From Fremontodendron californicum (lineage: Eukaryota > Streptophyta > Magnoliopsida > Malvales > Malvaceae), in NCBI GenBank assembly GCA_030761205.1, contig JAULJL010000011.1, positions 16,792,501 to 16,856,500 of the forward strand: a stretch of 64,000 nt of DNA, written 5' to 3'. Position 1 is the stretch's first letter. Every line of letters begins with the position of its first letter. The notes under the pieces were generated by a model. The model was not told the DNA's origin. It did no database searches and saw only the letters and a program-made list of their open reading frames with translations. A program made the translations under genes and the position numbers. Shown one piece after another: positions 40,138 to 53,802 of the stretch.

Positions 40138-43100
40138 GTGTATGGATGCGAAATATGAGGACCTTCCTTTCAGTGATTCTGAAATGGATTTTGAGAGGCC
40201 CATTTGCACGGGTGATTTTGAGGCCGACAAAGATATTGAGGATTACGGTCTACCTCCGGACTTATTAAGAAAAATAGAACAAGAAGAGAAACAAGTACTT
40301 CCTCATGAGGAGTTATTGGAATTGTTGAATTTGGGAAGTAGTGAGGAGATAAAAGAGGTTAAAATCGGGACTACATTGTCGTCATCAATAAAGGGTGAAT
40401 TGATAACCTTGCTTCGGGAGTATGTAGATGTATTTGCATGGTCATACCAAGACATGCCGGGTTTGGATCCAGACATTGTGGTTCATAAGCCTTTAAGACC
40501 AGAGTGCAAGCCAATTCAGCAAAAGTTGAGAAGAATGAGGCCAGACATGTTGTTAAAGGTAAAATAGGAGGTGAATAGGCAGTTTGATGCTGGATTCTTA
40601 GAGGTGGCAAAATATCCAGAATGGGTGGCAAACATTGTTCCAGTACCAAAGAAGGATGGCAAGGTGCGTATGTGTGTCGATTATCTAGATTTGAAAGATA
40701 ATTTCCCTTTGTCTCACATTGATACTTTGGTGGATAATATGGCGAAGAGTTCCTTGTTTTCTTTCATGGACGGATTCTCGGGATATAATCAGATTAAGAT
40801 GGCACTGGAAGATATGGAGAAAACAACTTTTGTTACAATGCGGGGAACATTCTGCTACAAGGTAATGCCGTTTGGGTTGAAGAATGCTAGGGCAACGTAT
40901 TAGAGAGCCATGGTGACCTTGTGTCATGACATGATGCATAAGGGAATTGAGGTTTATGTTGATGATTTGATTGCAAAGTCACAAGGAGAAGAGGAGCATA
41001 TTGCGAATCTTAGAAAACTCTTTGAAAAACTAAGAAAGTTTCAACTCAAGCTAAATCCGGCAAAATGCACTGTTGGAGTCACTTTGGGAAAATTGTTGGG
41101 TCTTGTTGTTAGGAAAAAGGGAATTGAGATTGATCCGGATAAAGTGAAGGCCATCCAGAATTTGCCACCTCCACGTACTCAAAAGGAAGTAAGGGGTTTT
41201 CTGGGGAGATTGAATTACATTGCTTGGTTTATTTCTCAGTTAACCGACAAATGTGATCCAATATTCAAGTTACTTCAAAAATTGATCCAGGAGAGTGGGA
41301 TGAAGGGTGTCAACTTGCTTTTGAAAAGGTTAAGCATTATCTATCAAACCCACCAGTATTAATGCCACCGGCTCCGGATAAACTGATGATATTGTATCTA
41401 TTCGTATTTGAGAGATCCATGGGTTGTGTTTTGGGGCAGCTTGATGAGACTGGAAAGAAAGAACATGCGGTTTACTATCTCAGTAAGAAGTTCACAGATT
41501 ATGAGTTGAAATATTCATCGGTAGAACAGTTGTGATGTGCTTTAGCTTGGACTGCTCGGAGGCTAAGACAGTAAATGCTATACCACATGACGTGGTTGAT
41601 CGCCAAGCTAGATCCAATCAAGTACATGTTAGAAGCACCTTCTTTGTTAGGGAGGACGGCAAGATGGCATGTTTTGTTGTCAGAATACGACATTGTATAT
41701 GTGAGTTAGAAAGCTATCAAGGGCAGTGCAGTGGCTGAATTTTTAGCAAGTCGTGCAGTGGAAGATTATGAGCCGTTGAACTTTGATTTCATAGATAAAG
41801 ATTTGATGTATCTTTCGCGAGCGGATGAGGTTTCCTTGAAGAAGAAAGTATGGAAGATGTACTTTGATGGGGCACCTAATGCCATGGGGCACGAAATCGG
41901 TGCAGTGCTCATATCCCCAGAAGAAGATTATTATCCCTTCAACACCAGATTGGATTTTGATTGTACAAACAATACGGCTGAGTATGAGGCATGTACTATG
42001 GGCCTTCGTGCTGCCGTGGACAGAAAGATCAAGAAACTGGAAGTTTTTGAAGACTCAGCCTTAGTGATATATCAATTGCGGGGAGAATGGGAAACCCGAG
42101 ATACAAAGCTAATCAAATACAGAGAACTCATACTGAGTTTATTGGAAGAGTTTGAAGAAGTAAGTTTCAATTACTTCCCCCAAGAAAAAAACCGGATGGC
42201 GGATGCTCTGGCTACTTTGTCATCAATGTTTAAAGTGAATAAAGGGGCGGAAGTTGTCCCAATCAAGATGAGCATATATGAGTCTCATGTCTACTGCTTG
42301 AGTATCGAGGAAGAAGCAGATGGTCTCCCTTGGTATAACGACATCTTGCAGTACATCAAGAGTCAACAATATCCAGAACAGGCAACAGAAAATGACAAGA
42401 GGACTCTGAGAATACTAGCAATAGGTTTTGTTCTAGACAACGAGATTCTCTACAAGAAAGGGAAAGATCAAGTCCTGTTGAGATGTGTCGGGTCTATCGA
42501 AGCTCAAAGAATCATAGAGGAAGTCCATGAGAGGATATGTGGCACCCATGCTAATGGTTACATGCTTGCTAAGCAGATTATGAGGGCAGGGTATTATCAG
42601 CTGATGATGGAAGGAGATTGTATCAGTTATTCCCGAAAGTTTCATAAATGCCAGATATATGTAGATAAGATTCATGTTCCGCCATCGCCATTGCATGTCA
42701 TGACCGCACCATGGCCATTTTCAATGTGGGGAATGGATATGATTGGACTTATTACCCCGAAAGCTTCAAATGGACATCGTTTCATCCTGGTGGCCATAGA
42801 CTATTTTACAAAGTGGGTGGAAGCTGCTTCTTATACGAATGTAATGAAATCGGTGGTATGCAGATTTGTTAAGAAGGAAATCATATGACGATATGGATTG
42901 CCAGCAAGAATTATTTTAGATAATGCCCTTAATCTGAATAATAAGATGATGAGAGAGGTATGTACTCAGTTCAAGATCACGCATCATAATTCGGCACCTT
43001 ATCATCCGTAGATGAATGGGGCAGTAGAAGCAGCCAATAAAAACATCAAGAAGATTGTCGAGAAGATGACTGATGTGTACAAGGATTGGAATGAGATCTT

Positions 43101-43572
43101 GCCTTTTTCTCTTCACGCATATCGCACTTCGGTTCGCACATCTATAGGGGCAACGCCGTTTTCTTTGGTATATGGTATGGAAGCAGTGTTACCTATTGAA
43201 GTTGAGATTCCTTCACTTCGGGTTTTGATGGAGGTTGGCCTAGAAGAGGCAGAATGGGTCAGAGCTCGTTATGAACAGCTGAATCTCATCGAGGAGAAAA
43301 AATTGAAGGCAATTTGTCACGGGTAGTTGCATCAGAAAATGATGATTCAAGCCCATAACAAGAAGGTTCGACCCAGACAGTTCTGAGAAGGAAAGTTGGT
43401 ACTGAGGAAAATTCTCCCCATAGTGAAGGATCCGCGAGGAAAATGGGCTCCAAATTGGGAAGGACCCTATGTAGTAAAAAGAGTTTTTTCTGGAGGAGCA
43501 TTGATTCTAACTCGGATGGACGGGGATGATTTTAGACATCCCATGAATGCTGATGAACTGAAGAAGTATTAG
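40138..43572 (+). pseudogene. pol: pol of element B: RT, RNase H, second RNase H, integrase (decayed)
   Basis: Domains in order: RT (about 40430-41150; VPKKDGKVRMCVDY, FSGYNQI, catalytic YVDD at about 40955), Ty3-type RNase H (about 41280-41720), an additional archaeal-type RNase H (41860-42230; YFDGAPN, NNTAEYEA, RMADALATL) that marks the Tat lineage, and integrase (42500-43572; zinc region, GMDMIG, ILDNA, catalytic Glu in NGAVEAANKN), ending at TAG 43570. Stops: 40565, 40901, 41533, 41572, 41707, 42886, 43009, 43324, 43384; one frameshift in the A run near 41277. The zinc-binding CHKC of integrase reads FHKC. No chromodomain, as usual for Tat. Confidence 0.9.
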
Positions 43573-45240
43573 GCTTAAAAAAAAATGTGTAATGCTATGC
43601 ACACGGGAATTCGAATGATTCCAAGTGTAGAAATGGAAATTCTATATATCTATCTCCCCTGAGAATTGTTTTTCAAAGCGAATATTCATGCTTGGTATGA
43701 TAAATGGCCATCTTTCATATTCCCTTCACTAAGAAGAAATTATCCCTAGTCACCTCTTTGAGCCTTAGGAATTATTTCTTTCGTTGAACCCTGATCAAGG
43801 ATCACCCTCTACACTGGAGGGAAAATACGAGGAAAAATAATCAAAATCATGGCAAAAAAAGAGAACCATTGGAAAATGTGAAATCAAAGGATGGCAAATG
43901 AAAGCCAGCAATGCAAAAAAATAAAAATAAAATAAAGTCCAAAAAGGGGAACAAATGTCTCAAGAATGAATTCTCCTCAGGAAATGATCCTTGATCCAAT
44001 TACCCTTAAACACATTTTGGGCCTATTTTATCCTTTCCTTCTAAACCCAAACCTTGGCCTATGTTACATACTTTAAAAGTCCATTTTGATTAAGCATAGG
44101 TATATAATTTGAAAGGTTTTTCTCAGAATTCATCCCATCTTTTGAATTGACATTTTCACTTTGGAAGTATTTAGAATTCTCAAATGCATGGTAGAATACT
44201 AAAAAAAAAAAAAGAGAGAGAGAGGTTTAAGCCGAAAACCCGCAAAGGGCGACTTAATACCAAATGGGGGACACTTGAGTTGAAAACCCACAAAGGGCGG
44301 CTCAAGTACTGATGAAGGTTTGAATCAATGCTTCGTGTAAAGGGGGAGAAAGTATTTGAAAATCAGAGAAAAGGGGAACAACTCATTCTGACGTAACTAT
44401 GGAAGTCGATGGATTACCCAAGTAAATTGACCGCTCAAGAGAAATTTCAGATGATTTGAAAAAGTAGGGGTCCAAGATATTCCGCATCCGGAGCATCAAC
44501 AGCCTATAACTTTACATTTGTCTCTTATATCCTTGATATCCACTTTTATCATTTTAAAACATTTTGTTGCAATAAATTTTGTTACCCCTTTTATGACAAT
44601 TGCTTGTTTCATACTTTCTTTCATATATTTTTGAAATTGCATTTCTGTTTGTTATTAAATTGAATGATGATTAGTAAACATAAATTTTTTAATAAAAGAG
44701 ATTTTAAAAGTATTACTAAGTAATAGATCTAAATCTTAGAAGAAGTTTGGAAACCACTAATCCTGATGGAAAATTCACCAAGTAAAGGAAAACAGTGAAT
44801 GTGTTGGAGACTCCGTCATAAAGTCAGAAATTTGTGAATTTCAATGAAGTCAGAAACTGGGACTGTTTGACAAATTATCTTGATTAAAGGGTTCTTTAAG
44901 TGGGGCATCAGTGAACAATTGAAGACTCCATCATGAAGTCGGATAATCTGTGAACCTCAAAGAAACCATGGATTAGAAATCATGAAACAATCATTTGACT
45001 GCATTTATCCTTAGGAAACATATAAGCATTTGCAAAGCATGTCATTCTCATCATTGCATTTAGCTAACATTGAAGGAATCAAGAAAACTTTGGCTTCCCA
45101 AATCGAACTCGTTTTGCTTCTCAAATGAGTCGAGCCTTGAGACCACCGTCGAGGTATTTCCTTTTGTTTTAAATCGAATTCATTCTATTTTATCAAACGA
45201 GTCGAGCCTTGAGACCGTCGTCAAGGTATTTTAATCAAGG
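43573..45240 (+). other. 3' non-coding region of element B
   Basis: No coding frame. From 43600 to 44190 it resembles the element A and C non-coding regions (from about 3750 and 56950). Contains A runs and a GAGAGA stretch near 44205. Confidence 0.65.
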
Positions 45241-45610
45241 GTAAGACCTTCCGGCACCATTTTTAAAGACCTTCGGGCACCATTTAAAGACCTTCGGGCA
45301 CCATTTTTAAAGACCTTCGGGCACCATTTTAAAGACCTTCGGGCACCATTTTAAAGACCTTCGGGGACCATTTTTAAAGACCTTCGGGCACCATTTTAAA
45401 GACCTACGAGCACCATTTTAAAGACCTTCGAGCACCATTTTAAAGACCTTCGGGCACCATTTTTAAAGACCTTCAGGCATCATTTTTAAAGACCTTAGGG
45501 CACCATTTTTAAAGACCTTCGGGCACCATTTTTTAAGACCTACGAGGCACCTTTTTTAAGACCTTCGGGCACCACTCTTAAGACCTTCAGGCACAATTTT
45601 TTCTTTTGAA
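45241..45610 (+). repeat. Tandem repeat block of element B (GACCTTCGGGCACC core)
   Basis: About fourteen copies of an AAAGACCTTCGGGCACCATTTT-like unit of 22-27 bp with small variations in the A/T spacer. Same core family as the blocks of elements A and C but simpler, without the 81-bp or 110-bp higher-order structure. Confidence 0.9.
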
Positions 45611-45637
45611 ATCGAACTCGTTTCCTTAAGATGGGTC

Positions 45638-48600
45638 TGTAGACACCTAATTTTGTTAGGACCACTAAACATGTATGTTTTTTTCCTAAATTGATGTTTT
45701 CGAGTGTAAAAAGACTGTTTTCATCCTGTAGGTGGTACTCCGAGACTTAGTTTAAGAGGGCGAGCATAAAAAGTCAAACTTGAAAAAAGTCAACCCCGAA
45801 AAAAGTCAACCCCAAAAAAAGTCAAACCACTTTAAAAATCAAGATTTTAAGTTCAATTGAAAAATGGGGAAATAATTTTGATAATCCGAGGTCTACATTG
45901 AAAGATATGGAGTTCGGAAGTTGGAATTTGGAGATTTAGTAGAAAGAAAACCCTAATCCGAGAAATTTGGGGAAAAGTGCTTAAACGATCAAATTGGTTG
46001 AAATTGAAGGTTCCAAATGAAAGATAAGCACTGACTACGGGTAATGGAGAAGTCACTTGCAAGAAAAATCGAAAGAAAAGTCAATCCGGGAGAAAACCGA
46101 GAATTAGGGTTTTTAGTGGATTTCAGTGAAATCGGGAAGAATCACAGAAATGGCCCAACTTGGTAAGACCAAAGCCCCCAATGGATGAGGAATGATTAAA
46201 AAGGATAGCCCAAGGCTTAGCTTGAAGAAAATCTGAAAATCGGACTTGTTTTGAGCAAAACCAGGTTTCGGAGTTAAAAGGGCAAAATTGGAAAATTTGG
46301 AAAAAATAGCAAATGGACTCCGAAAATTTTGAAAATTTTTCAATCTCATTCTTAAATAATTTGAAAGAGATTAGTAAAAGAAAATCTTGATTCAGAGTTC
46401 GTTTGCAAAATGACCAAATCCCGGGCTTCTTATGTAGTAATTCAAAAAGGAAAATCTCGAAAAAATAGCAAATGAGCTCCAAATCTTTTGAAATTTTGCA
46501 AATATCAATTTTAAATTATTTGGAAGAGGTTGGAAAAATAAAATCTTGATTCGGAGTTCGTTTGCAAAATGGCCAAATCCCGGGCCTCCTATGCAATAAT
46601 TCAAAAAGATAAATCCCGAAAAAATAGCAAATGAACTCCAAAAATTCTGAAATTTTGTAAATATCATTTTTAAATTATTTAGAAGAGATTGGAGAAAGAA
46701 AATCTTGATTCGGAGTTCGTTTGCAAAATGGCCAAATCCCGGGCCTCCTATGTAGTAATTCAAGCCGATAAATCCTGAAAAAATACCAAATGAGCTCCAA
46801 AACTTATGAAAACTTCCAGATCACACTTTTTAATTATTTTGAAGATATTGGTGAAGAAAAATCTTGATTTGGAGCTCGTTTAAAAAATGGTAAAATGTTG
46901 GGGCATAAAAGGGCATTTTTGGAAGAAAAAATCCAATTAAATAGCAAACGGACTCGGATAATTTTGAAAACTTCCAGAACTCAATTTCTTATTATTTTGG
47001 AAGTATTAGAAAAAGAAAAATTGAACTTGGAGTCCGTTTGATATTTATTTGCATCCGAGGGGCAAAACGGTCATTTCACCCAAGCAACCGAAAAGGGCTT
47101 CTTTGGGCCTTTCAAAAAATCAGAGTTGGGCTGGAAAAGAGAAGTGCTGGCCTGCCCAAGCCCAAAGGAAGGAGGAAGCTTCTGATTTTTCAATCAAATG
47201 GCTAAAAATCAAGAGTTAGTTAGAGATTCTCTTTGATCAAGCCATGGTGATTAAGCTACATAGGCCAAGAGAGATGTCAACATTATTCTTGAACAGCTGT
47301 AATTTGAGATAGCTGATATGCTAATCTAAAGGTGGTAATTTCATGATTTTTTCACCTTGAATTATTAGCCATTTGATGGAAAAATGGTTACAAAAAATGA
47401 CAACATCTTGGAGAATATAGAGGGCCATTCGGCCAGCATGTTTTGGGGGGTCAGAAAATTCATTTTTCATCTTCATTTTGCTGAGTTCTTTTAGTTTTTA
47501 CTTAGTTTTTCTCTTCTTGGGCGAAAGCAAAAAAGAAAAGTTTAGAAAAGAAAAGAAAGTTTGAAGAGATAAAGCTTGAAATATAGCTTTTTGAGGTTGC
47601 TCTTGAGCACCAACTCTTGCACTTTCTTGATTTTCCATTCTTGTTTTTGCTATTTTGATTTCTATTTGGTGAGTTTCCATTTTAAATAAATGATTTTTAT
47701 TGTTCTTTTCAAGTTCTTCCTTCATCTCCTTCTTGAATATATTTCTTTTACATTTTCTTACAATAAACTCACCATGGCCAAATGGCCTACATTATTTAGT
47801 TAAGTTGCTGTTTTGATTTATTTTACCATATTGTTTATGTTATTTTCTTTGATCTTGGTGTTTTAAATGTTATGTTACTTCATATTCTTGAGTTATATTT
47901 TAATTTGGTTGCTTTGTTTGTTGCCATTTATGTTTTAAATATCATGTTTTTGCATTTTTAATTTTCTGTTTTCATGATGTTTAAATTTGAGCAAGTTTTA
48001 GATTTAGAATATCAAGTGTTTGTGAAAATGCTTGTGTGGTCTTTGCATGATTTGAGTTTTATATCTTAGTTGAGCATGTTTTAGATTTAGTATATTAAGT
48101 GTTTGTGAAAATGCTTGTGTGGTTTTTGCATGATTTAAGTGTTATATTTTAGTTGAGCATGTTAGTATACCAAGCGTTTGTGAAAATGCCATGCTTGTTG
48201 GAGCTTGAGGCCATGTGGCTACTCCATGTGTTTTGCATTGTGTGTTGCATTTTTGCCATGTTAGTTGGTAGGTTTTTGTATTTGTATGACATTTGATTTA
48301 GTTGAGCATGTTAGTATACCAAGTGTTTGTGAAAATGCCATGTTTGCTAGTCACATTATTCCATTCGGCCACCCTTGGAATTTTTGCATTTTATGTGCAT
48401 TCTTTCCATGTTAGTTGATAGGTTAGCATTTGCATGATATTTGGTTGAGTTTTTGGTTTAAGCATGCTTTGTGTTTGTGAAAATGCCATGCATATTTTAG
48501 TTATTAAGTTAGGTTTATTTGCCATGCATGTCCATGCATTTTAGATCTAGGTTGCTTTAAATGCCATGCAAGTTCATTTAGGTCTAGGTAACTTTATGAA

Positions 48601-51250
48601 TGCCATGCATTTTTTCATGACATTTAGGTTTAAGCTCATGCATTTCATGCACTATGTTTGCTGTATTGTTTCATGCATTTCATGTTCATGCCACTTGAAT
48701 AATGACTTGAGCCAATTAATGGTTCAAAGTCATGCTCTCTTGAGCACACTTGTGGAAAATTAAAGTTTGTCAAATTAATTATTCTACCTTTGTGATTTTT
48801 TTACTTAGCCAATTTTTATCTAACTTTCAAAAAGTCCTAGATACTGTTTGTGAGCTATTTTATGAGTTTCAAATATTTTTACTTTGATTTTTAAATGATT
48901 TTATCAAAGGCAAAAATGTGTTTTCACAAAACAGTTTTTTTTCACCCAATTTTCGTACTTTTCCGATTTTTATGGGCATTCGTCTTTAATCATAAAATTA
49001 ATCTGATTTGTTTTCGTGTAGTTTTACATGTTTTGAGTCTCCAATATTTTTTTTCAGAATTTTTTGAATTTTTAAAGATAGGATAAAAAATCGTGGCTTA
49101 AAACTGGACAGTGGAGTCAGAATTGAATTTAAAGAAAATTTATTTTTCTGTTTTGGTTAAGTTACTTGTTGTGGGCTGATTAGGAGGGTTAGCTACTGAC
49201 TTAGGGTAGTTTCTAAGCCTTTTTAAACTCTAAAAATGGTTTTTCAAGTCTCGGGTTAAGGGTAGTCAAGTTCGGATTTTTAAACTTAGGAAATTAGAGC
49301 TATTTAAAAAAGGATTTAGCCCAGTTTTTATTTTTAATTCAAGCTTTTCAAAATTGTTTTCAAACAATCACAAAGTATTTTGGTTTTAGAATATTTAATT
49401 TGACATATTTTCCTAAGGTAGTCTCCAATATTTTTTTTCAGAATTTTTTGAATTTTTAAAAATAGGATAAAAAATCGTGGCTTAAAACTGGACAGTGGAG
49501 TCAGAATTGAATTTAAAGAAAAATCATTTTTCTGTATTGGTTAAGTTACTTGGAGTGGGCTGATTAGGAGGGTTAGCTACTGACTTAGGGTAGTTTCTAA
49601 GCCTTTTTAAACTCTAAAAATGGTTTTTCAAGTCTCGGGTTAAGGGTAGTCAAGTTCGGATTTTTAAACTTAGGAAATTAGAGCTATTTAAAAAAGGATT
49701 TAGCCCAGTTTTTATTTTTAATTCAAGCTTTTCAAAATTGTTTTCAAACAATCACAAAGTATTTTGGTTTTAGAATATTTAATTTGACATATTTTCCTAA
49801 GGTAGCCGGATATTTTTTAGATATACGGATTTCCTTAATTAAAGAAAAAAATACATTTCATGCATTGCATTTTCCATATTCATGCATTTTATATAAAATG
49901 TGATTCTTGCTATGATAATTTCTATGATATTGTTATGATTTTGAGTTGTGTTATATTGTTTATTATATGATTTGGAATATTTCATGATATCCTATGCTTT
50001 TTATTTAGTTATTTTTTTTTTTCATATTATTTAGCATATACTATGTACATGCATTATTATTTTCATTTTTATTTTCATGCATATTATATGATAGCATTAT
50101 TTCATACTCCATCTCATTTAATTTATATGCCATATCATTCAAGTATGCCATGTCATTTAAATTATTCCATTTCATATAGAATATGTTATGTTACTTAGGT
50201 TATTTCATTTCATTTAGAAAACATAATGTTACTTAGGTTATTTCATTTCATATAGAATATGTTATGTTACTTACGTTATTTTATTTCATTTAGAATATAT
50301 CATATGACTTAGGATATTGCATCTCATATAGAATATACTATGTTACCTAGGTCATTTCATTTTATTTATAATATGTCTTATAACTTAGGATATTTTATTT
50401 CATTTAGAATATGCTAAGGTATTTATTTCATTTCATTTAGAATATGCTAAGGCATTTACATTATATCATATCATTTAGGAAGCATTATATTATTATGATT
50501 TTGCTATGTCATTTTATTTATGTCATGCATATACATATTCATATCTTTTAAAATATTTTCAAAAGGATAATGATTTTTCAATAAAAAATAAAGATATTCC
50601 CGAGTTAAAATAATTCATGAGTTCTCTACCGGGTTTGCTGGAGGGAATATCATCAATTATCATTAAAAAAGGAATATCTTTCTTTCAAAAAAAAAAGAGA
50701 ATGATTCGAAAAGTTTTCCAAAACTAATAAAAATTTCTATATTTTGCCACGTTTGTTGGGGAATATAGGAAAATTTTGAATTTATAAATTTCGGATCATT
50801 TTCAATTAAAAATGGAATTATTTTTCTTTAAATTGGGAATTAACTTGAAATACTAAATTTAAAACCAACTTTTTACCGAGACTTGAGATAGCACACGATT
50901 AATAAGGTACCGATTTATACGGGCGTTGTAGGGGTGCTAATCCTTCCCCACACATAACCGACTCCCAAACCCGCTTCTTTGATTTCTTTGGTTTAAAACG
51001 CAGACCTGAAACTGGTTTTTAAAATGTTTTAATTAATTTTTAAAATAGTTTATAAAACCGGTTTTAATAGGTGGCCGATCACACCTAGCTAAAAAAGATT
51101 GGTGGCGACTCCATGTCTTTTTTAAGGTCATTTTCAAAACCTTCATTTTTCTAGAGGAATTAAGTCGACTTTTCCTCGGTTTTTTTTAATGTCACGTTTA
51201 ACGAATAATAAAGTCTTGCGATGAGACTCGTTATTTTTTAGGTTGCGACA
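45638..51250 (+). repeat. Middle LTR shared by elements B and C (LTR type A2)
   Basis: 5613 bp, TGTAGACACC...GGTTGCGACA. It is followed by a PBS (so it serves element C as 5' LTR) and preceded by the 3' region of element B (so it serves B as 3' LTR). Its centre resembles the element A LTR (TGTTTGTGAAAATGC words) more than the type B LTR, but lacks the 36-bp array and TATA segment of that LTR. It lacks the GCCAAAGAGGGGCAGC polypurine tract on its left. Confidence 0.88.
49037..49804 (+). repeat. 384-bp tandem duplication inside the middle LTR
   Basis: 49037-49420 and 49421-49804 are near-identical direct copies, both starting GTCTCCAATATTTTTTTTCAG and ending TTTTCCTAAGGTA. Few differences are visible, so the duplication is recent. 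Other Ogre LTRs here have the segment once. Confidence 0.92.
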
Positions 51251-51253
51251 GCT

Positions 51254-51271
51254 TGGCGACTCCGCTGGGGA
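51254..51271 (+). promoter_or_regulatory. Primer binding site of element C
   Basis: TGGCGACTCCGCTGGGGA three bases after the LTR end; one base different from the element B PBS. Ogre-type elements use tRNA-Arg; assignment by analogy. Confidence 0.78.
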
Positions 51272-52871
51272 ACATTTGAGAGCCAGGCCTAGAATTAGTC
51301 GTGTGTTATCAAAGTCTCGGTTTTGGTTGGTTTAATTGGTATTTAATTTTAATTCCCGCATTTTTTTAAAATAAGGAGATTTTGAAAATAATAACATATT
51401 TTTAAATATGTTCATACTCATGTGCATGCATTTTATTATTGTTCTCTAGTTATTTAAGGTTGTATATTATAATTGCTTGTTGGTTAATGCGTTACACTAT
51501 TCTTGAATGTTTTAATTGCTAGGGCATTTAGAATAGGGTTTGTAGAATAGGTAGTGAAAGGTTTGTTATTCCTCCACACACACTACACGTCCATTTGCAT
51601 ATCATGAATCCTATACCCGGGTTCCATCCTTTTAAGTGGGAGTAAAGTAACTAAGCCTACGTGATTGATCCTCCGTATGGGCTAGTAAAACACTTTCGGA
51701 GTATAAAGTACCTAATGCCTTCATGATAATCCTCCGCATGGGCATAGGAAAATATACTCTAACGAATTGAACTCGCTTTTATCGGGGTGCCTTACTAGCC
51801 TTCACCGGCGACAGTGAGGAATAATTCAGGGCCTTAGAACCGATTCACCCTCATATAGTGAACCTAGGCGAAGCCATGCCGGATTTCCGTTAGATATACC
51901 GAAAATAGGAACACATGGAGGGACATTTCTAAACCTTTTGTTACCTATTTTACACTTCGAATAAGTGTGGTAGATTGGGCAACGATGTACGTACATTGCC
52001 CGTAATAAATGTGATACTCTGCCTCGAAGGCATCATGATGCCTAAATAAGCAGATATTGTTGGGGCAGATGTTCATTAGCTATTTTTAAAAATAAAAAAA
52101 AAATCCTTTTTCAAGCATTTTTTCATGTTGCACATTTCATGCATGTGTGAATAGAGCATGTACATTTTTTGTTGTATTATTGATCTCATTCTTTGCAATA
52201 AACAGTTGGTAATTTTATTTGATGGTTTCTATAAATCGGTAGCGTTGCATGAACATTTGGATATTGTACCATAGTAGGATCCACTACCCCGAATTTCTTT
52301 TGAAAATAATATGATTGGTTTTTCATAGAAAAAAGCATGTTTCAAAAAGTCATAAATTTGGAGGCAAATCTTGCATAATGAGATTTTTGAATAATCAAGA
52401 TTTAGGTCCCACAAATTTCATGTAATCATTGATTTCTTTGTATATACCTTGGTGTTAATTCATTTATTCTTTATTTGTATCATTTTGACATTGTGTTACA
52501 GTCCTAACATGCATGGTTATTCATTGTAGAATACATTTGTGATTATAAGGTCATTCTTTATACTACCTTTGTATTAATTCATTTATTCTCCGCATGTATT
52601 CATTTTGACATCATAACATGCATGGTCATTCGTTGTAGAATACATACATGGTCATTATTTGTATATACTTGTGCATCAATTTATTCATTTTTTTAAATGC
52701 ATCATGTTGACATTAGATTGCATCCATAGCATACATAGTCATCATTATTTTTCTGTATATGGTCATGCATTAATCATCAGTATATTCATGCACATAGGAA
52801 TAGAGTATGTACATTCATAATTGTATTCTTAATCTCATGACATTTTCATTTGCATGAAAGGGGTTCGAGAT
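51272..52871 (+). other. 5' leader of element C
   Basis: Non-coding. First 800 bp match the element B leader (paired CCTCCG.ATGGGC words); the remainder consists of degenerate CATTCATTG/ATGCATGG-rich sequence. No ORF1 is present, unlike element B. Confidence 0.65.
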
Positions 52872-53802
52872 ATGAGGAATGAATCGGAGGAATGATTGGG
52901 TGCTTTGGAACGCAACCAAGATGAATGTGGACATGAAATCCAAGAGGTGAAGGAACAGCTGGCCAAATTGCTGAAAGGTTTAGGATATGGGTAAAAGTAA
53001 AAAAGAGCTTTCTCAGGGCTCTGCATCGCCTTCGGATCAACCAAAACCATTAGGTCCAGAACATACAATCTTTGCTGGATCTTGCACTTGTCAATGCCAC
53101 AAAGGTAGCAATCCTGATCAAATTCTGGACCAAATCGTGAAAATGATTAAACCTAAGAGCCTGATACCAAAGATAGAAACCTCGGATCCTGTACCATACC
53201 TGCAAACTATTCTAGGTCCAAGCCAGTATCCTCACCCTACTATGGTCCAATCGTCCATTGGGATGACCACTACGTGATTCCTGAATCCCACTCCATCACC
53301 AACAACTGCCAGTTCAAACTATTTCCCTCATCAATCACCTTATCCAGTACCTGGGATAGGAACCTCGAGCAATGTACAACCTCCAAAGGCCCCGTGTCCA
53401 AATCCATACCCTTACCATGCTGTTCTGCCACATCTCCATGTAAACACTCTGGTTCGGACCTTAGTGCCACCACCAAGTGCCCCAACTCCTAGGCCAAGTG
53501 TGACTAAGAAACGACCCTAGGATAAGACCCAAAGGCCTTTTGATCCCCTTTCAATTAGCTACCGAGAGCTTCTCCCTATACTGATCCAAAATCACATGGT
53601 TGCCTATGTCCCATTGAAACCCCTGTTACCACCATATCCAAGGTGGTATAATCCAAATGCAAGATGTGATTATCACTGTGGAATTGTTGGCCATAGCATC
53701 GAAGATTGTATAGCAATCAAAAGGAAAGTGCAAACTCTTATAGATGCCAAGTGGTTGGATCCAACGACACTGATTGATAAAGGACTGGGAAAGCGCCATT
53801 AG
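52872..53802 (+). pseudogene. Short gag-like protein of element C, broken
   Basis: Full-length counterpart of the left-edge ORF of element A. An ATG at 52872 opens a short charged helix region (TGA at 52893), followed after a frame change by 52987-53277, a Pro-rich linker and the CHHC knuckle near 53667 (CDYHCGIVGHSIEDC). Further stops: TGA at about 53275 where element A has a Gly codon and TAG at 53518 where element A has CAG. It shows that the protein has no capsid domain between helix and knuckle. Confidence 0.7.

Larger units (their letters stand above)
18050..51250 (+). mobile_element. Element B: Ogre-type Ty3/gypsy element with nested Athila insertion
   Basis: Order: truncated LTR (18050-23211), PBS, ORF1, gag, [Athila insertion 28358-38121], gag end plus PRO, intron-like linker, RT, RNase H, archaeal-type second RNase H, integrase, 3' region with tandem repeats, LTR (45638-51250). 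ORF1 upstream of gag, a second RNase H, an intron-like segment between PRO and RT, and LTRs over 4 kb together are diagnostic of the Ogre group of the Tat lineage. All coding parts except ORF1 and PRO carry stops. The left LTR lacks at least its first 760 bp or so. Confidence 0.88.
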
